Notes: generated from the letters alone by a model not told the origin. Positions 10,102-21,210 are shown, counted from the stretch's first letter. The stretch: DNA of 64,000 bases from Viridothelium virens (GCA_010094025.1 ML991783.1:421160-485159); one strand, 5' to 3'. Translations and numbers: made by a program.

Positions 10102-11899
10102 CTAGGCCCCACAGTCTACCTCCCTTGACTGGTTGTACGGGGCCGGACGGGTAAAATTAGCCTTTGTAGACGTGCGCGGCTGTAGACATCCCGCAAAGAT
10201 TCGCCTGTTTCTGGGCGCACCAACGTAAGGAAGTCCACCGAGCCTATTGCGGTAACGCCAACTGTTAGTAGGGATATTGGCCAATCGATTCGGAGTCCCG
10301 GTCCTTCTATCAATTCCGTCAATGATGCCTTCAAGAGCATTGTCAAACAAACGCTGACGGATCACGCTCGTGTCTGTTATGAGACCTTCGTATCCAATGA
10401 AGTTCGAAAGTACGCTTGCAACGAGGGGAGCCGAGAGTGATGTGCCTTAGTTCATAAGCTATCCACATACCCAAAAGGTAACATCGTAACTTACCACTAC
10501 CTACGAGTGTGTAATCGATATCACTTATATGACTTGCACGGATAATTCTTTCGCCCGGTGCTATAATGTCAACATCATCACCGAAGTTTGAGAACTCGGA
10601 TAGTGTGTAGCTCGAGTCACAGGAGGCAACACATATCGTGGTATTCAAGCCGCAAAACAATCCTGGTCTGTCTGATACTCTCATTCGACTATCATTATAT
10701 TAGTTTCAGAAAGTGAACAGTAAGAGTAGACCTACTTGTTACCAGCCGCAGCTACTACGGTAATACCCGCGTTATTCGCTGCATCTACCGCATCTCTTAG
10801 TATTGGTGACAACGGGGAGCCTGTGCCCAAAGCTAGAACAATTATTGAGCCTTTGAACCAATCGGGTCGCTGGTTAACGAGGGCTTCATGTTCAGCTATA
10901 ACATCTACGAATGCCTGCACCATAAGAAAGGCGGGAGAAGGTACTCTACAATTTACTTTCACACTGAGAATATTGGCCAATGACATACTAACGCCACTGC
11001 CACTGGCGAGTACACTTGCAACCTAATATTGATCAGTATGGTATTTATGACGCTAAAAAGTGCAACTTACACTTGTGCCATGACCTCTCATATCACTAAT
11101 ACCCTCATTGCCTGGGCAGTACGGGTTGTTCCGATTGGCAAAGATTGCTGCGCGACCCTAGTCGAACTTGTCAAAAAGCTGGATAGATAAGACATCTGGA
11201 TAAAGGTCTTGGTACATCAAAACTTCCATGTGAAGTTCTAACACCTGCTCCAATTGTTAGCACCCATATGTACGAGTTTCCTAGGGGATCACCCATCACC
11301 TGTGTCAAAAATGTATGCCCGTACCCCTCGGCCTGGATTCCTCACTGTTTTCACACGACTTGTAGCTCCAATGTCTATATTATCCAATTTTCGTGGAGTC
11401 GTGCTCATAAGAACCTGCCAATGAGCTTCTCTGATGACAGCATCGTTTCTGCGTTTGGTGTGGGTTACGGGACTATGGCTAGAGTAGGTCTCGTCGTCTT
11501 TATCGTTCGTAGAGTCTGTTTCACTGATGTAAAACTCGTGTTCGATATATTCAACCCCAGGATCGGTACGAACTACATGCAGAGTATTGTTATCTAGCTG
11601 CGCACGGTAACTATGTTTCTAGAATTAGTGAGTACTCTCAATTCGATACACGTTAGAAGCTTGTACCTCCTTAAACTCGGAAATGCCTTAAAACCGGGAC
11701 ACGTTTGAGACAGATTAACTCCACAGAACCCGTAATGTTGTTGGAGTGTATAGCCCTGAGTAAGGCGGACAATATAATGGTCTGGCACTAGGTTCTCGCC
11801 GGCGTCGTAATATGGAGCGAATGTCCTTTTCTGTACTCGATCCGAGAATTCTGTGGCACCACACGCGCCCAAAAGAAATAAAAAAGCTAAGAAAAGCAT
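10102..11899 (-). CDS. Secreted subtilisin-like serine protease (S8A) with I9 propeptide, seven exons
   Basis: Exons 11667-11899, 11300-11610, 11216-11244, 11071-11157, 10736-11022, 10495-10688 and 10102-10445 join to a 494-residue open protein; the six introns are 47-58 bp. Residues 1 to about 17 form a signal peptide. An inhibitor-I9-type propeptide follows, with a Val-Pro-Asp-His-Tyr-Ile-Val-Arg-Leu start and an Arg-Thr-Asp-Pro-Gly-Val-Glu-Tyr-Ile-Glu end. The catalytic triad is visible: Asp180 in Asp-Thr-Gly, His217 in Gly-His-Gly-Thr and Ser383 in Gly-Thr-Ser-Leu-Ser-Ala-Pro. A typical Ala-Ala-Gly-Asn oxyanion segment precedes the Ser. Every block is on its own exon, so unspliced reading looks like a broken gene. 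The third positions are A/T-richer than in neighbouring core genes. Two MITEs flank the gene. The weakest junction is the 58-bp intron at 11158-11215 (GTACCA donor). Predicted role: extracellular or vacuolar proteolysis. Confidence 0.85.
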
Positions 11900-12510
11900 G
11901 TTTGAGTTCGGTCAACGAATTCAATAACGGAGGCACATGTATCTGCAAGATGAGAGGGTATTTTTGTAGATTGCTTGGAGACTCTTGGAGACGCAGCGGA
12001 CTTCTCCGGCAACACCTGTCACCTCCAAACTTACAATCTAGCTACATCTAGTCTTGATGCTATCCAGTCCATTTCCGCTGGTCATTAATGGTCAATGTAT
12101 CAAATGATATAGGTTTCCGAAGACCTGGACGAGTACCCTACGTGTGATCATCCACTTTACCGCTGTCCCTCTCGAAGCCCGAAAAATCTGCTATCATATT
12201 TGATGGAGTCCTGAAACTCGAGTATCAGCTGTCTCCGAGACCGGCACCCAAGTATTTCATGGAAGATCAAGCAGAGGCTTTCGGAACCGACAACTTTGTC
12301 TTGTAACACAGCAGAGGCATGCTATTGACATCTCACTTCGACAGGAGGCAAGGCACTGGCGAAATATGACATCATACAGTCTTTGATCGGTCCGTATTCT
12401 GATGCAGTAGATGCGGCAAACTTTGATAAATCGGTTGCCTTTGAGTCTGTCGTCTGTGTCGTTGGGGACACTTGAGGCGGATGACCCGCGGCTTTTGACG
12501 TCATTAAGTA
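11900..12510. other. Intergenic region upstream of the subtilase gene
   Basis: It should contain the subtilase promoter. A short minus-strand open frame starting inside MITE copy 2 (about 12322-12534) has no family motif and is not called. Otherwise A/T-rich and featureless. Confidence 0.5.
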
Positions 12511-12687
12511 CGATACGGTTGGGGGGTCTCTCAACTGGTAATTAATACAATGCTACCTCAGTTTAACTGCTATGACCATGTTGGCCATGTTAAAGCGGCG
12601 TTAACAGGGACCAAGAAGGTCACACCAGTAAAGTCGAAATAACATTGTATCGGTTACCAATTGAGGAAGCCCCCCTCCGCAGTAAGG
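12511..12687. mobile_element. MITE copy 2 (Tc1/mariner-type)
   Basis: A 177-bp element flanked by TA (12509-12510 and 12688-12689), clearly related to copies 1 and 3 through the shared core (accatgttgg, gttaac, gtcgaaataaca). Its terminal repeats are more diverged from each other than in the other two copies, suggesting it is the oldest insertion. Confidence 0.88.
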
Positions 12688-13667
12688 TACCTATTACGGT
12701 AGAGCGCCAACTGCCGGTACTTTCCACTCATTTCTATCACGTCTCCAGTTCATTCTTGATACTCGGCTCTCTCCTATGCTACAATATACCATTCAGTCGC
12801 CAGACACCAACCTAACGTGGTCTCCATTACAACCACAAAGGCCGCGAGAAGACCAAATATGCTGGTCTCGGTCGGGCAAAGCTTGTTTCTCAGCTGGCCT
12901 TACCTGCGATTAACTCGGAGATCGCGTACGGTATCTTGGTCGACTCCTGCGCATAACCGCTGGTCCGCTGCTACCTGACCTTTTATCACAACGTTGAGCA
13001 ACAACGGTAATACAAGAGTATACCAGCTAGTTAGACGGAGCAGCGCTAGAGTACAAGGAAAATTTAAAGGGACGGATTGAAACTATATCACTTGATAATA
13101 GCCAAATTCGTCGAAGAAAGGATCTTAGACACTGACGTTCAAGGCTTGAGTTTCCAAGGTCTTCTATTCGGGAACGATCTGTATAGATGCTTGATGCACC
13201 GATCCAAAGGTAGGGAAACATTGTGCTTTCGCGCAACGAGAACAGCAACCCTATAGATTCGAGGCACTTGATACCACTCAAAACCAGTGATACTGGAGTT
13301 CAGCAAACATGCAGCACTTAACCTATGGTCGAGTCATCTGAAACACATCAAATCTTCTCGGTACGTTTCTGAGACTCTCCTAGATGGAAGTGCGCCATCG
13401 AATTTTTTTTTCGATAGCAATCTTCTAATAGACTAGGGGAGTTATTGGAAGTGCTATCATACGTCCAGATATTTCAACAGGAAAGAGACATAGCGATTCG
13501 AGGACGCGAAGGTGTAGCGAAGGAGGACGAGGAAGGAGATCGAAACGAGAGAAATTCGGGCAGGCTCCTGTATAAAGGGGTAGGAATACGTCAACGCACG
13601 TATAGCTACAGACAAACAAGATCCTTTGCGACGGACTACATGTACTAACTGCGCCATTAGTTGACTT
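12688..13667. other. Intergenic region, nothing recognised
   Basis: Several short open frames on both strands (for example 13027-13281 minus and 13445-13648 plus) lack motifs and splice logic. An A/T-rich stretch with a T8 run is near 13405. No gene, tRNA or repeat could be supported. Confidence 0.45.
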
Positions 13668-14738
13668 TTAAGTGCTCCTATGAAGCGCTTTTACAGATGC
13701 CCAAGCCTGCACAACGGAAGCAACAGAGGATAGAAGGCCAAAGAAAATTGTAAGAACGAGAACCGCAACAGCGACCCAGAACGTATATAGCTGCACCTTC
13801 TTCCGTCGGTCGTAGTACCACTGTGATAGATCTGCTGGCTCATGCTGATCGAAGGATTCTTCGATAATTAGGAGACGATCACGCCAGTACGTGTAAGCTT
13901 CGACATCTCGGGGAGCGGATGGGAGTTGTCGTATTCCAGGGTCAAGGTTCTGCGTCTTTTCTCTGATTTCAAGCCATTTGCTGCATGCTGCGTCGGCGCT
14001 AGGGAGTAATAAGGCAACCGTTCGCAGAGTCTCGTCGATGAAGCCCGGAGGAAAAACGTCGCCTGCGGAGTTTCCAATAAGACGCAAGGTAGATGCTGTA
14101 TTGAAGATAGCTACGGCGTTGTCGTCCTTCAATGCGAGATGATCGAGAATGTTGTTTGTCCACAGAATGCGGTATCCGCCAATCTTTTCAAGGCTGTGGA
14201 CATTCAAGTCTTTGCTAAAATGGCTCTTCCGAACAGCGTATCTATGGTCCTCCTGCTTGAAACAGTTTCCAATCACTTCAGTTATACTGAGGTGGTTGGG
14301 CCAAGCCAAAGATGTTCTGATTGAGGTATAGCCTTTGATATTTGTTTCTGTACTATTGATATTTATCATGAGCCATAGTCTCACAGCAGCTTCAATAGAA
14401 CTGACAAGACCTTCAGTGCTAACATTAATCGGACTCAGTATTTCCTCGATTCGGGCCTGTAGTTCACTCTTTGGCAGCGTTTTATGCAAGCAGACTTGCT
14501 TTATTATGTTCGCAAAGTGTTGATGCGTCTTCGCAGCTTGCAACTGATGATCCAGGTGGTGACACTCATCCCGGTAATATGGGTCGTAAGCTAGCAAAGC
14601 CTTCTCCAGTTCGATAGACGAAATTTGACAATTCCACAGCGAAGCAGCAAACTCTAGTATCATGTGACGAGAAGTGAGCAGGCTGTTCGCGTATGAAGTC
14701 TCCAGAGTTGGAGATGATATGTTTAGTGTAGATTGCAT
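13668..14738 (-). CDS. Fungal membrane protein of unknown function with C-terminal transmembrane segment
   Basis: A single-exon frame of 356 residues. Most of the protein (1 to about 320) is soluble, largely helical in appearance, with a Tyr-Trp-Arg-Asp and Trp-Tyr-Tyr-Asp-Arg-Arg-Lys-Lys patch just before the membrane. Residues of about 325-347 form one strongly hydrophobic segment (Thr-Phe-Trp-Val-Ala-Val-Ala-Val-Leu...), followed by a short tail. From memory, a similar tail (Tyr-x-x-Arg-Arg-x-x-Val-Gln-x-Tyr-Thr-Phe-Trp, then a hydrophobic stretch ending in Phe-Gly-Leu) occurs in many uncharacterised, often multi-copy proteins of Pezizomycotina. It is divergent from the protease-fold gene at 15085 with 346 bp between start codons, so the two may be co-regulated. 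Function unknown. Confidence 0.78.
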   Translation of the reverse strand: MQSTLNISSPTLETSYANSLLTSRHMILEFAASLWNCQISSIELEKALLAYDPYYRDECHHLDHQLQAAKTHQHFANIIKQVCLHKTLPKSELQARIEEILSPINVSTEGLVSSIEAAVRLWLMININSTETNIKGYTSIRTSLAWPNHLSITEVIGNCFKQEDHRYAVRKSHFSKDLNVHSLEKIGGYRILWTNNILDHLALKDDNAVAIFNTASTLRLIGNSAGDVFPPGFIDETLRTVALLLPSADAACSKWLEIREKTQNLDPGIRQLPSAPRDVEAYTYWRDRLLIIEESFDQHEPADLSQWYYDRRKKVQLYTFWVAVAVLVLTIFFGLLSSVASVVQAWASVKALHRST

Positions 14739-15084
14739 TTTGCACAGCTCATCTTTGAGGGGTTGTGACTATCCTGCAGTATAAATGGCAGTCGCACACC
14801 GATAAGATGGGGGCTGGAGCCTGATGCGACACCAGCCACGATGTTAAGTCTGCCCGAGGCCCTTATCACGGAATGGATCGTCGACCAGTAGAATCGACAA
14901 CAATGAGAAAGCCCTGCAAGGCTGATACAGCCTCAGCACGCTCATTTTGGGCTTCAAAGTTGTTCGCTACTCTACTGCTTGCTCTCTCCTGAGCTCCTAC
15001 TACTCTTATGAAGATCCAAAAGCAGCTATCCAGCAAAGCTGCAAGCCTCCAAATTTCCATGATATCTTTTTACCGGCATTCGAT
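14739..15084. promoter_or_regulatory. Shared divergent promoter region
   Basis: These 346 bp separate the start codons of the membrane protein (minus) and the chymotrypsin-fold protein (plus). The plus-strand frame is open leftwards to about 14947 but lacks an in-frame ATG before 15085. No specific binding site could be identified. Confidence 0.5.
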
Positions 15085-17056
15085 ATGACCCCCCAAGCAA
15101 GTCAAGGAGGTTCCACAATGACACTTACGCTACCCACACAGCAGGTCAAGCCGCCTGATGTCAAGCTGCAGAAGTTCAATCTTCGCACGCTCAAACGCAC
15201 GGATACCCGTTACTCCAATTCATTTGGTACATTTGTCTGCAAGAGTGGGATGTTCCACATTTGGAATATTTTGGGATATGCGAATGAGGATTGGACGAAT
15301 ATATGCAGTCGGATGCTGGACATTCTCAAGGCTGAGGAAGTCCGTCTTCACAGCAAAACAGGGGTAAATGGTATCCCTCATTTCAAAATAGGCTGTTACA
15401 TGGTTGGACTGGACCAGCAACACGCCTGTCCACACGCAGCACTGGTCTGCGGACATCAGCACCAAGCTTTTGCAAAAGCAGCCCGACAGATAATTCTCGA
15501 CCACGGAATTCTAAAGGAGCTTGACTGGGGGTTCATTTGTCTTCATGCGGATATCAGAATTCCTATGGCTGATGTTCAACCGGCTCCGAAAGTTGGCCGT
15601 TCCCTACCGATAAGCATCGATTCTACACATGGGAGCAATGATTCTATATACTGCGGTCTGTGGGGAGCATTAATAGAAAGCTCCTCTCGGAGAAGAGCGA
15701 CGATAGGAGGAGTGGTAGCTATCGGCAATGCTAAGTTTGCAGTTACAGTGAAACATTTCCTAGAACCAGACCAAAAGCGGGAAGAAAGCTATGCGCTTGA
15801 AGACGACTTGGTCTTATGTGAGGACGAGCTAAACCTATTTACAGACAGGGAGGAGTATCATAGCCTTGGTGTAACGAGCTTCGCACAGCATGACCGCTCT
15901 CCATACACCTCAGGCCAGGAGAGCAGTTTCGAAATTGCGAGAGAAGTGCCGTCAACCACCGCCCCCAAGAAGCATAAGCAGCATTTATCCTGCGCCAATC
16001 ATATGAGCAGCCAGGATGACAGCAAGTGTGAAAAGATCGACGTCAAGGATCCTGAGAGCGTGGACGACAATGCAGATCTTGAGGAGTCTGAAGGTGGGAA
16101 GAGGAAGTTCAACAAATTGAGCAGCCTCCACCACAATCCAACCAAGGATACTAGGGGTATCGAAACAGGTAAGGCTAATGAAGTTCACCAGGGAGAACCC
16201 TCTCCGCAAGAGGGGCCTGTAATGCCGGACTCTTCAGGACCGATTGGATCAAGTAACGGGGGCTTACAAAATCAATCGGTCACGCTCATCAGATCTCAAG
16301 GAACTACTGTGTATCCGGCTTCCAAGCCCTTCAATGTTGCTCAGGTGTCAATGCAAAGAGGAGAGAAAAGTAATGGGCTAGACTGGGCGCTCCTGCAGAT
16401 ACCTATGAATACTTCCGTGACAGGCGATTTAGACAGTCCTTTATTGGTGCTGGATCCTATCATTGGAAAATTCGGTTCGTTGAGACCTGCATTGGAGACG
16501 CCTTCTGAGGGTACACCTCTGACAGTATTGACGGGTACGGACGGATCTGTCCTAGGCAATGGAGTATTTTCAACTTCATTGGGTACCACCAGTGGTATCT
16601 CATCTCCTTCCATTTTGTGGACGGTGAAAATCAGCGAAATTAGTACGCCTGCTGCCAAATTGACCAATGTCCACTGACGAAGGCAAAGGCAGCGGCGCTT
16701 GCGGTTCGTGGGCATTTAATCCCTCTCGCTGCGAGGTTGTGGGCATGCTGGTCGCTTTCTGCAAAGCGCTTAATGAGGCTTATTTCGTTCCAGCCAAGGA
16801 TCTGTTGGCAGACATTTCCAATACCTGTAAAGGAGCGAATGTGTCAATTGTGACTCCAAGGAAGGCAGCTGCAAGGGCGGCAAGAGCATACTTTGGTTGG
16901 GAGAATGATTCATTTGCATCCCTGCCGCATCCCGGACTTCCAAATATGACTTCGAGTCGGTCAGCCACTCAGTCTCGTGGGTACATACCCGATAATAGTG
17001 ATGGTCGCTGGGTAGCTACTGACGCTGGTATGTGGAGTTGGGAAGCACATTTGTGA
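15085..17056 (+). CDS. Chymotrypsin-fold protease-like protein with His-Asp-Cys triad, two exons
   Basis: Exons 15085-16642 and 16689-17056 join across a 46-bp intron (GTACGC donor, CACTGACG branch site, AAAG acceptor) to give 641 residues. In order: an N-terminal domain of about 180 residues; His224 in Val-Thr-Val-Lys-His-Phe; a long charged, low-complexity insert (about 235-400); Asp433 in Leu-Asp-Trp-Ala-Leu-Leu; and Gly-Ala-Cys-Gly-Ser-Trp with Cys524 at the usual nucleophile position. After it comes a Val-Val-Gly-Met-Leu-Val-Ala segment and an Ala-Tyr-Phe-Val-Pro-Ala motif, typical of the last strands of the fold. The nucleophile is Cys instead of Ser, as in viral 3C-type folds and, from memory, in some related fungal proteins. 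It may be a protease or a sensor-type domain. Without the intron the reading frame breaks at 16677. It pairs divergently with the membrane protein at 13668-14738. Confidence 0.72.
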
Positions 17057-17777
17057 ATGAAGGGATATAGCGACATACGAGCGGCTAGAATTCAAGCGAG
17101 AACTTGGCCGAAACCTATTTCATGCTGTTCTTGTCGTGAAGAGTCTTATGCATGGTCTTGTAAAGATAGGCTCAGACGGGCGGCCCGTTTTGACGGATGC
17201 AGCACGATACTTCCTTTGAGACTTTCACAAGTATATAAAGCGTGCGGTACGAAGAATCAAGCTTTATGTTGCTTTAATAACATTCACTGTACATCTGTCA
17301 ATTCATTGGAGCTACCACGGTCTCACAACTTGCTTCCTGCCCTAACTCACCTGAAGCATCGAACCTTGAGAGGCGAGCGGAGAAATGCATAAGTCTCTCT
17401 CGGGACCATGAAAGAGTGACGCTAACTTACTCTCTTTCCACAGCGGCAAGTTTGTTCTGTGCATTGTACTTGCTGAAATGACTAGAAATACCGTACTAAA
17501 ACCGATGGTTACACAGGGTAGAATAATCCGCGCCCGCTAAGCTTTGACATTGTTACGTGGAGTTGTGGTTTCTCTCAATGAACAACCTTGTATGCGGCCA
17601 ATTGGCGCGAAATGGAAGAGAAAATCGAGGGAAGAAGAGCGAGTTTCGGGAAGATAGACTTTTTGTCCATGAACTCACCCCTTAAAGAACATCGTGTAAG
17701 CAGTGAGAGCCGATATAGTCATGTGTGAGGCGAGTTGGGGGGCGATGCATCCCTTCATTACCATGTATCATGTCATC
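17057..17777. other. Intergenic region between convergent genes
   Basis: Holds the 3' ends of the protease-fold gene (plus) and the SDR gene (minus). The open frame at 17057-17392 starts directly after the stop codon of the former and has no motif. Nothing else is seen. Confidence 0.5.
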
Positions 17778-18755
17778 TTACATGTTGCGACCTCCTGTTA
17801 CCATGATTGTCTGTCCATCCACATAACTGAATAATGGACTAGCCACAGCCAAGATTGCACTTGCGGCCTCTGTCGCTGTTCCTGCTCTTCTTAGAGGAAT
17901 GTCCGGATGCACACCACCGTCACCCCTTGCATCCTTTTGTGCCTGCGGTATTCCCAAAGCAACCTTCGTTCCATCTGGCGTTGTGACGAAAGCTCCTGCT
18001 TCCTTTGCACCAGTCAACCTTGTCAATATATGTCCGAATGCTATGGTATTCGCTCGAACCCCGAATTGCGGGCCCCATTCTTTGGCAATAGCTTTGGTAA
18101 GACCGGTAACACCTGCTTTGGCAAGAGCATAGTTCACTTGACCTGCATTGCCATTGACACCTGAGGTGGAGGAGATGTTGATGATGTTGCGGGGCTCGCC
18201 GTCTTTGACCCGGAAGTAGGGAGCTGCGGCCCGGGCGAGCTTAAAGGGCGCGGTTCCATGGAGAGCAATGATGGTGTCCCATTGTTTGTCAGTCATCTTA
18301 CATGTGTCAGTCTTAGCCATTCAAAGTTCTGGGATTGATTTGACCTTATGGATGACGCCGTCCCACGTAAAGCCTGCATTGTTGACAATTATGTGGATCT
18401 TGCCATTGCCAAACTCAGCAGCCTTTTTGACGAGTGTGTCAATGTAGTTGGCGTCGAGCATATCTCCTGCAACCGATATTGCACTACCTCCGCTCGAGTT
18501 GATATTTGACGCGACCTCGTCTGCCTTTTCTGTTGGGTGGGATTAGCATGCCAAAGCAAGTTCAAGTCTACAGACGAACTCACTTCCGTCGACATCAGAG
18601 ACCACCACTTTTGCCCCTTCGTTTGCAAATAATCTCGCTGTCTCAGCACCAATGCCTTGGCCAGATCCCGTAATGATTGCTACTTGGCCGGCCAACATAC
18701 CCTTAGGGTAGTTGAGGTGCCCGGATACCTGGTCCGTTCTCTTGGAGTACGACAT
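17778..18755 (-). CDS. SDR-family oxidoreductase (FabG-like), three exons
   Basis: Exons 18584-18755, 18345-18529 and 17778-18296 give 291 residues. The first intron has a GCTAATC branch site and CAG; the second (18297-18344) has a GTCAAA donor. The N-terminal Rossmann motif Thr-Gly-Ser-Gly-Gln-Gly-Ile-Gly lies at about residues 30-37. Asn-Asn-Ala-Gly and the catalytic Ser plus Tyr-x-x-x-Lys (Tyr-Ala-Leu-Ala-Lys) follow in the expected order. The sequence between exons (His-Lys | Met-Thr-Asp-Lys-Gln-Trp-Asp) is typical of 3-oxoacyl-ACP-reductase-like SDRs. It uses NAD(P)H or NAD(P)+ to interconvert ketones and alcohols, substrate unknown. The 366-bp divergent spacing from the Gfo/Idh/MocA gene suggests a shared promoter and possibly a common catabolic pathway. 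Confidence 0.88.
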
Positions 18756-19121
18756 TCTCGGAATGCGCTGAATTCAGGAAAGCCTTGGAAACTGAGCTCA
18801 CGTAATTTTGTCTTCGTATGTCCAGAGCCGATGGAGAACACAGCGCTGAATGGTGAATCAGTGACGCGGGCAATTGAGTAAGACAAGTGGAGCTCGATAA
18901 TGCCGAGGCTTCTTCCCCGGATTTTGGCTTGGAGTAGTCGGGCCGAGCCGAGAACGACTGACCACTGCGACCACCATCGTCAAGACTTGGTACCATCGAT
19001 CGCGTGGCAGGCGCTCCGAAAAAGAACACTACTTAAGGCCTTAAGGTCTTAATCTACATTAATTTGAGCCAATCAGCGAAGAGTCATTTGAAACTTGGAC
19101 GGACAAGCACAAGCCTTAGCG
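18756..19121. promoter_or_regulatory. Divergent promoter of the SDR and Gfo/Idh/MocA genes
   Basis: A 366-bp gap between opposing start codons. An ATTAAT/AATTAAT-like A/T-rich stretch and a small repeat of ttaaggcc/ttaaggtc lie at about 19033-19052. No defined regulator site is recognised. Confidence 0.5.
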
Positions 19122-20778
19122 ATGCCTAGCGATCCCTATGCCGCGCGCATCCTTGTTATAGGAGCTGGCTCCAGGGGCAATCAGTATGCAGAAGCTGTCA
19201 AGGAAGTGCCAAACTCGATCGTAGCTGCCATCGCAGAGCCAATTGAGTTGAAAAGAAAAAACTTCTGTAAGAAATGGATATGGCCCGAGCAAGAACCGGC
19301 AGCGGAGCAAGAGTTCGATGACTGGCATCAGTTCGTTCAATATGAAAAGACTCGTCGAAAACGTGCGGCTGCCGGAGAATCTGTTGAGCCAGGCGTAGAG
19401 GTAGCATTCATCTGTATCCTAGATGAACTACATGTCGAGGCTATCACGGCTCTGGCGCCCCTCGGGCTCCACATTATGAGCGAAAAGCCGTTGGCGACAA
19501 CCCTAAAGGATTGCCTGAAAATTTATTCATCGCTGTGTCCCGATGGTCCACAGTCCCAACCGAGTACTATTTTTGGTATTGGCCATGTGCTACGATACTC
19601 TCCCCACAATATGCTTCTGAGGGAGCTCCTCCTCGAAGATCAAGTGATAGGCGAGATTATCTCGATAGAGCATACCGAACCCGTAGGCTGGTGGCACTTT
19701 GCTCATAGCTATGTTCGGTGAGTATATATATCTTTCACTTTCATATACAGCTTCAAAGTTCATACAAACTATCAGAGGCAATTGGCGCAAAGAATCCACC
19801 AGCGCTCCCTCCCTCCTCACCAAATCCTGTCACGACATCGATTTTCTCCTCTGGCTTCTTTGCTCCTCGCCTCCCCGTAGTAACCTTCCTCCCCATCTCC
19901 CTTCCACGCTCGCCTCAACTGGCCGCCTTACATACCTCCACAAAGCCCGCAAACCGATCGCCGCAGGCTCTGCTACCAACTGCCTCTCTTGTCCCATCGA
20001 ATCCGCTTGCACATATAGCGCCAAGAGGATCTATCTCGAAAAACACCTCAAAGCCGGCAACACCTCCTGGCCCGTCATCATTGTGAACCCCGACATCGAA
20101 GATTTGTACGCCACGCAGGGCCTCCCCGCCGCCGAGACCGCGCTCCTGAAGTCGCTCGCCGAGAATTATGACGATGCGACGCCCAAGTCAGAGGTGGAGC
20201 GCCGACCTTGGTTTGGACGCTGTGTCTGGGAGTGCGACAACGACGTCTGCGATGACCAGGTCGTGACGCTGACCTGGGACGACGATTCGCTGCCCCCGGG
20301 ACAGAGCGCAGGTGGGGATGAGAATGCTATTACGTCGGATGGCGGAGAGGGAGGAGACGTCCTGAAGGGGCGCATGGCGAAGACTGCGATATTTCACATG
20401 ATTGCATACACGGAGGCGCAGTGTCAGCGGCGAGGACGCGTTTATGGAACCAAGGGAGAAATTGCGTATGATAGCAAGACGATCTCGGTTTATGATTTCG
20501 CTTCTGGGGAGGTGAAGGTACATCAACCGCATCAGCCTGGCGGAGGCCATGGCGGCGGAGACGCGGGTCTTGTGAGGCAGTTTGTAAATGCAGTGGAGGC
20601 GGTCAGGAATGGGATGGCGGTACAGGAGGCGCAGAAAAGTTTTATAGGATGTAGCTTGGAGGAGATAGTTAGGAGTCATGCGGTGGTGTTTGCTGCGGAG
20701 GAGGCGAGGGGAGGAGGAAAGGTAGTTGAGTGGAGGGAGTGGTGGAAAAGGGAAGTGGAGGAGAAGATGAAGCTCTGA
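19122..20778 (+). CDS. Gfo/Idh/MocA-family NAD(P)-dependent oxidoreductase, two exons
   Basis: Exons 19122-19717 and 19776-20778 are joined across a 58-bp intron (GTGAGT...ATCAG), giving 532 residues. The Rossmann motif Gly-Ala-Gly-Ser-Arg-Gly-Asn lies at residues 14-20 and the family signature Glu-Lys-Pro at 121-123. The C-terminal part has an unusual Cys-Leu-Ser-Cys-Pro-x-x-x-x-Cys cluster, then His-x-x-x-Tyr and Gly-Thr-Lys-Gly-Glu-Ile typical of the second domain. Family members oxidise or reduce sugars, inositols or related cyclic compounds; the exact substrate cannot be read from the sequence. Third positions in exon 2 are strongly G/C. It is transcribed away from the SDR gene at 17778-18755. 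Confidence 0.87.
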
Positions 20779-21210
20779 GGTGTAGTAGCCGGATATGAAA
20801 GTGTCTGAAGGCAGCAGACTATAGGCGCATTCAATGATTCCATAAGCTTAACAAGGGATGGCATCTGCTTGTTCACTAAGTAATGGCTCTGGAGTTCTAG
20901 GGCATCGAGAAGTAATCCGTACCAAAGATCAAAATACTTTTCACAGGGACATTGGGATTTTGCTAATAATGTTTCTATTTTCGTAAAATAAATTCGACTT
21001 TAAGATTGGAAAGCTCTCCCTATCTAAGGTTTATTTTGTACCTTTTCCTGACGTTGTCTGTGTCTTAAGAGCCAAAGCCCACCAGAATTCACAACACTGT
21101 AATATCTACAACTTCCGTGATCATAATCCACAATCTACTGGAGTCTTTAATGCTTAATGCCAGCTGCGACATGCATCTCCTCTCAAACCTTGCGCAATTC
21201 AGTGGTATCT
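20779..21210. other. Intergenic region between convergent genes
   Basis: A/T-rich spacer with the probable 3' untranslated regions of the two flanking genes. No coding or repeat signal. Confidence 0.5.

Noticed and set aside
10102-11899. Subtilase as a pseudogene
   Set aside because: First reading suggested frameshifts and a TAG, but all are explained by six short introns with matching phases.
12322-12534. 70-codon minus-strand frame starting inside MITE copy 2
   Set aside because: Start lies within the transposable element and no family motif is present.
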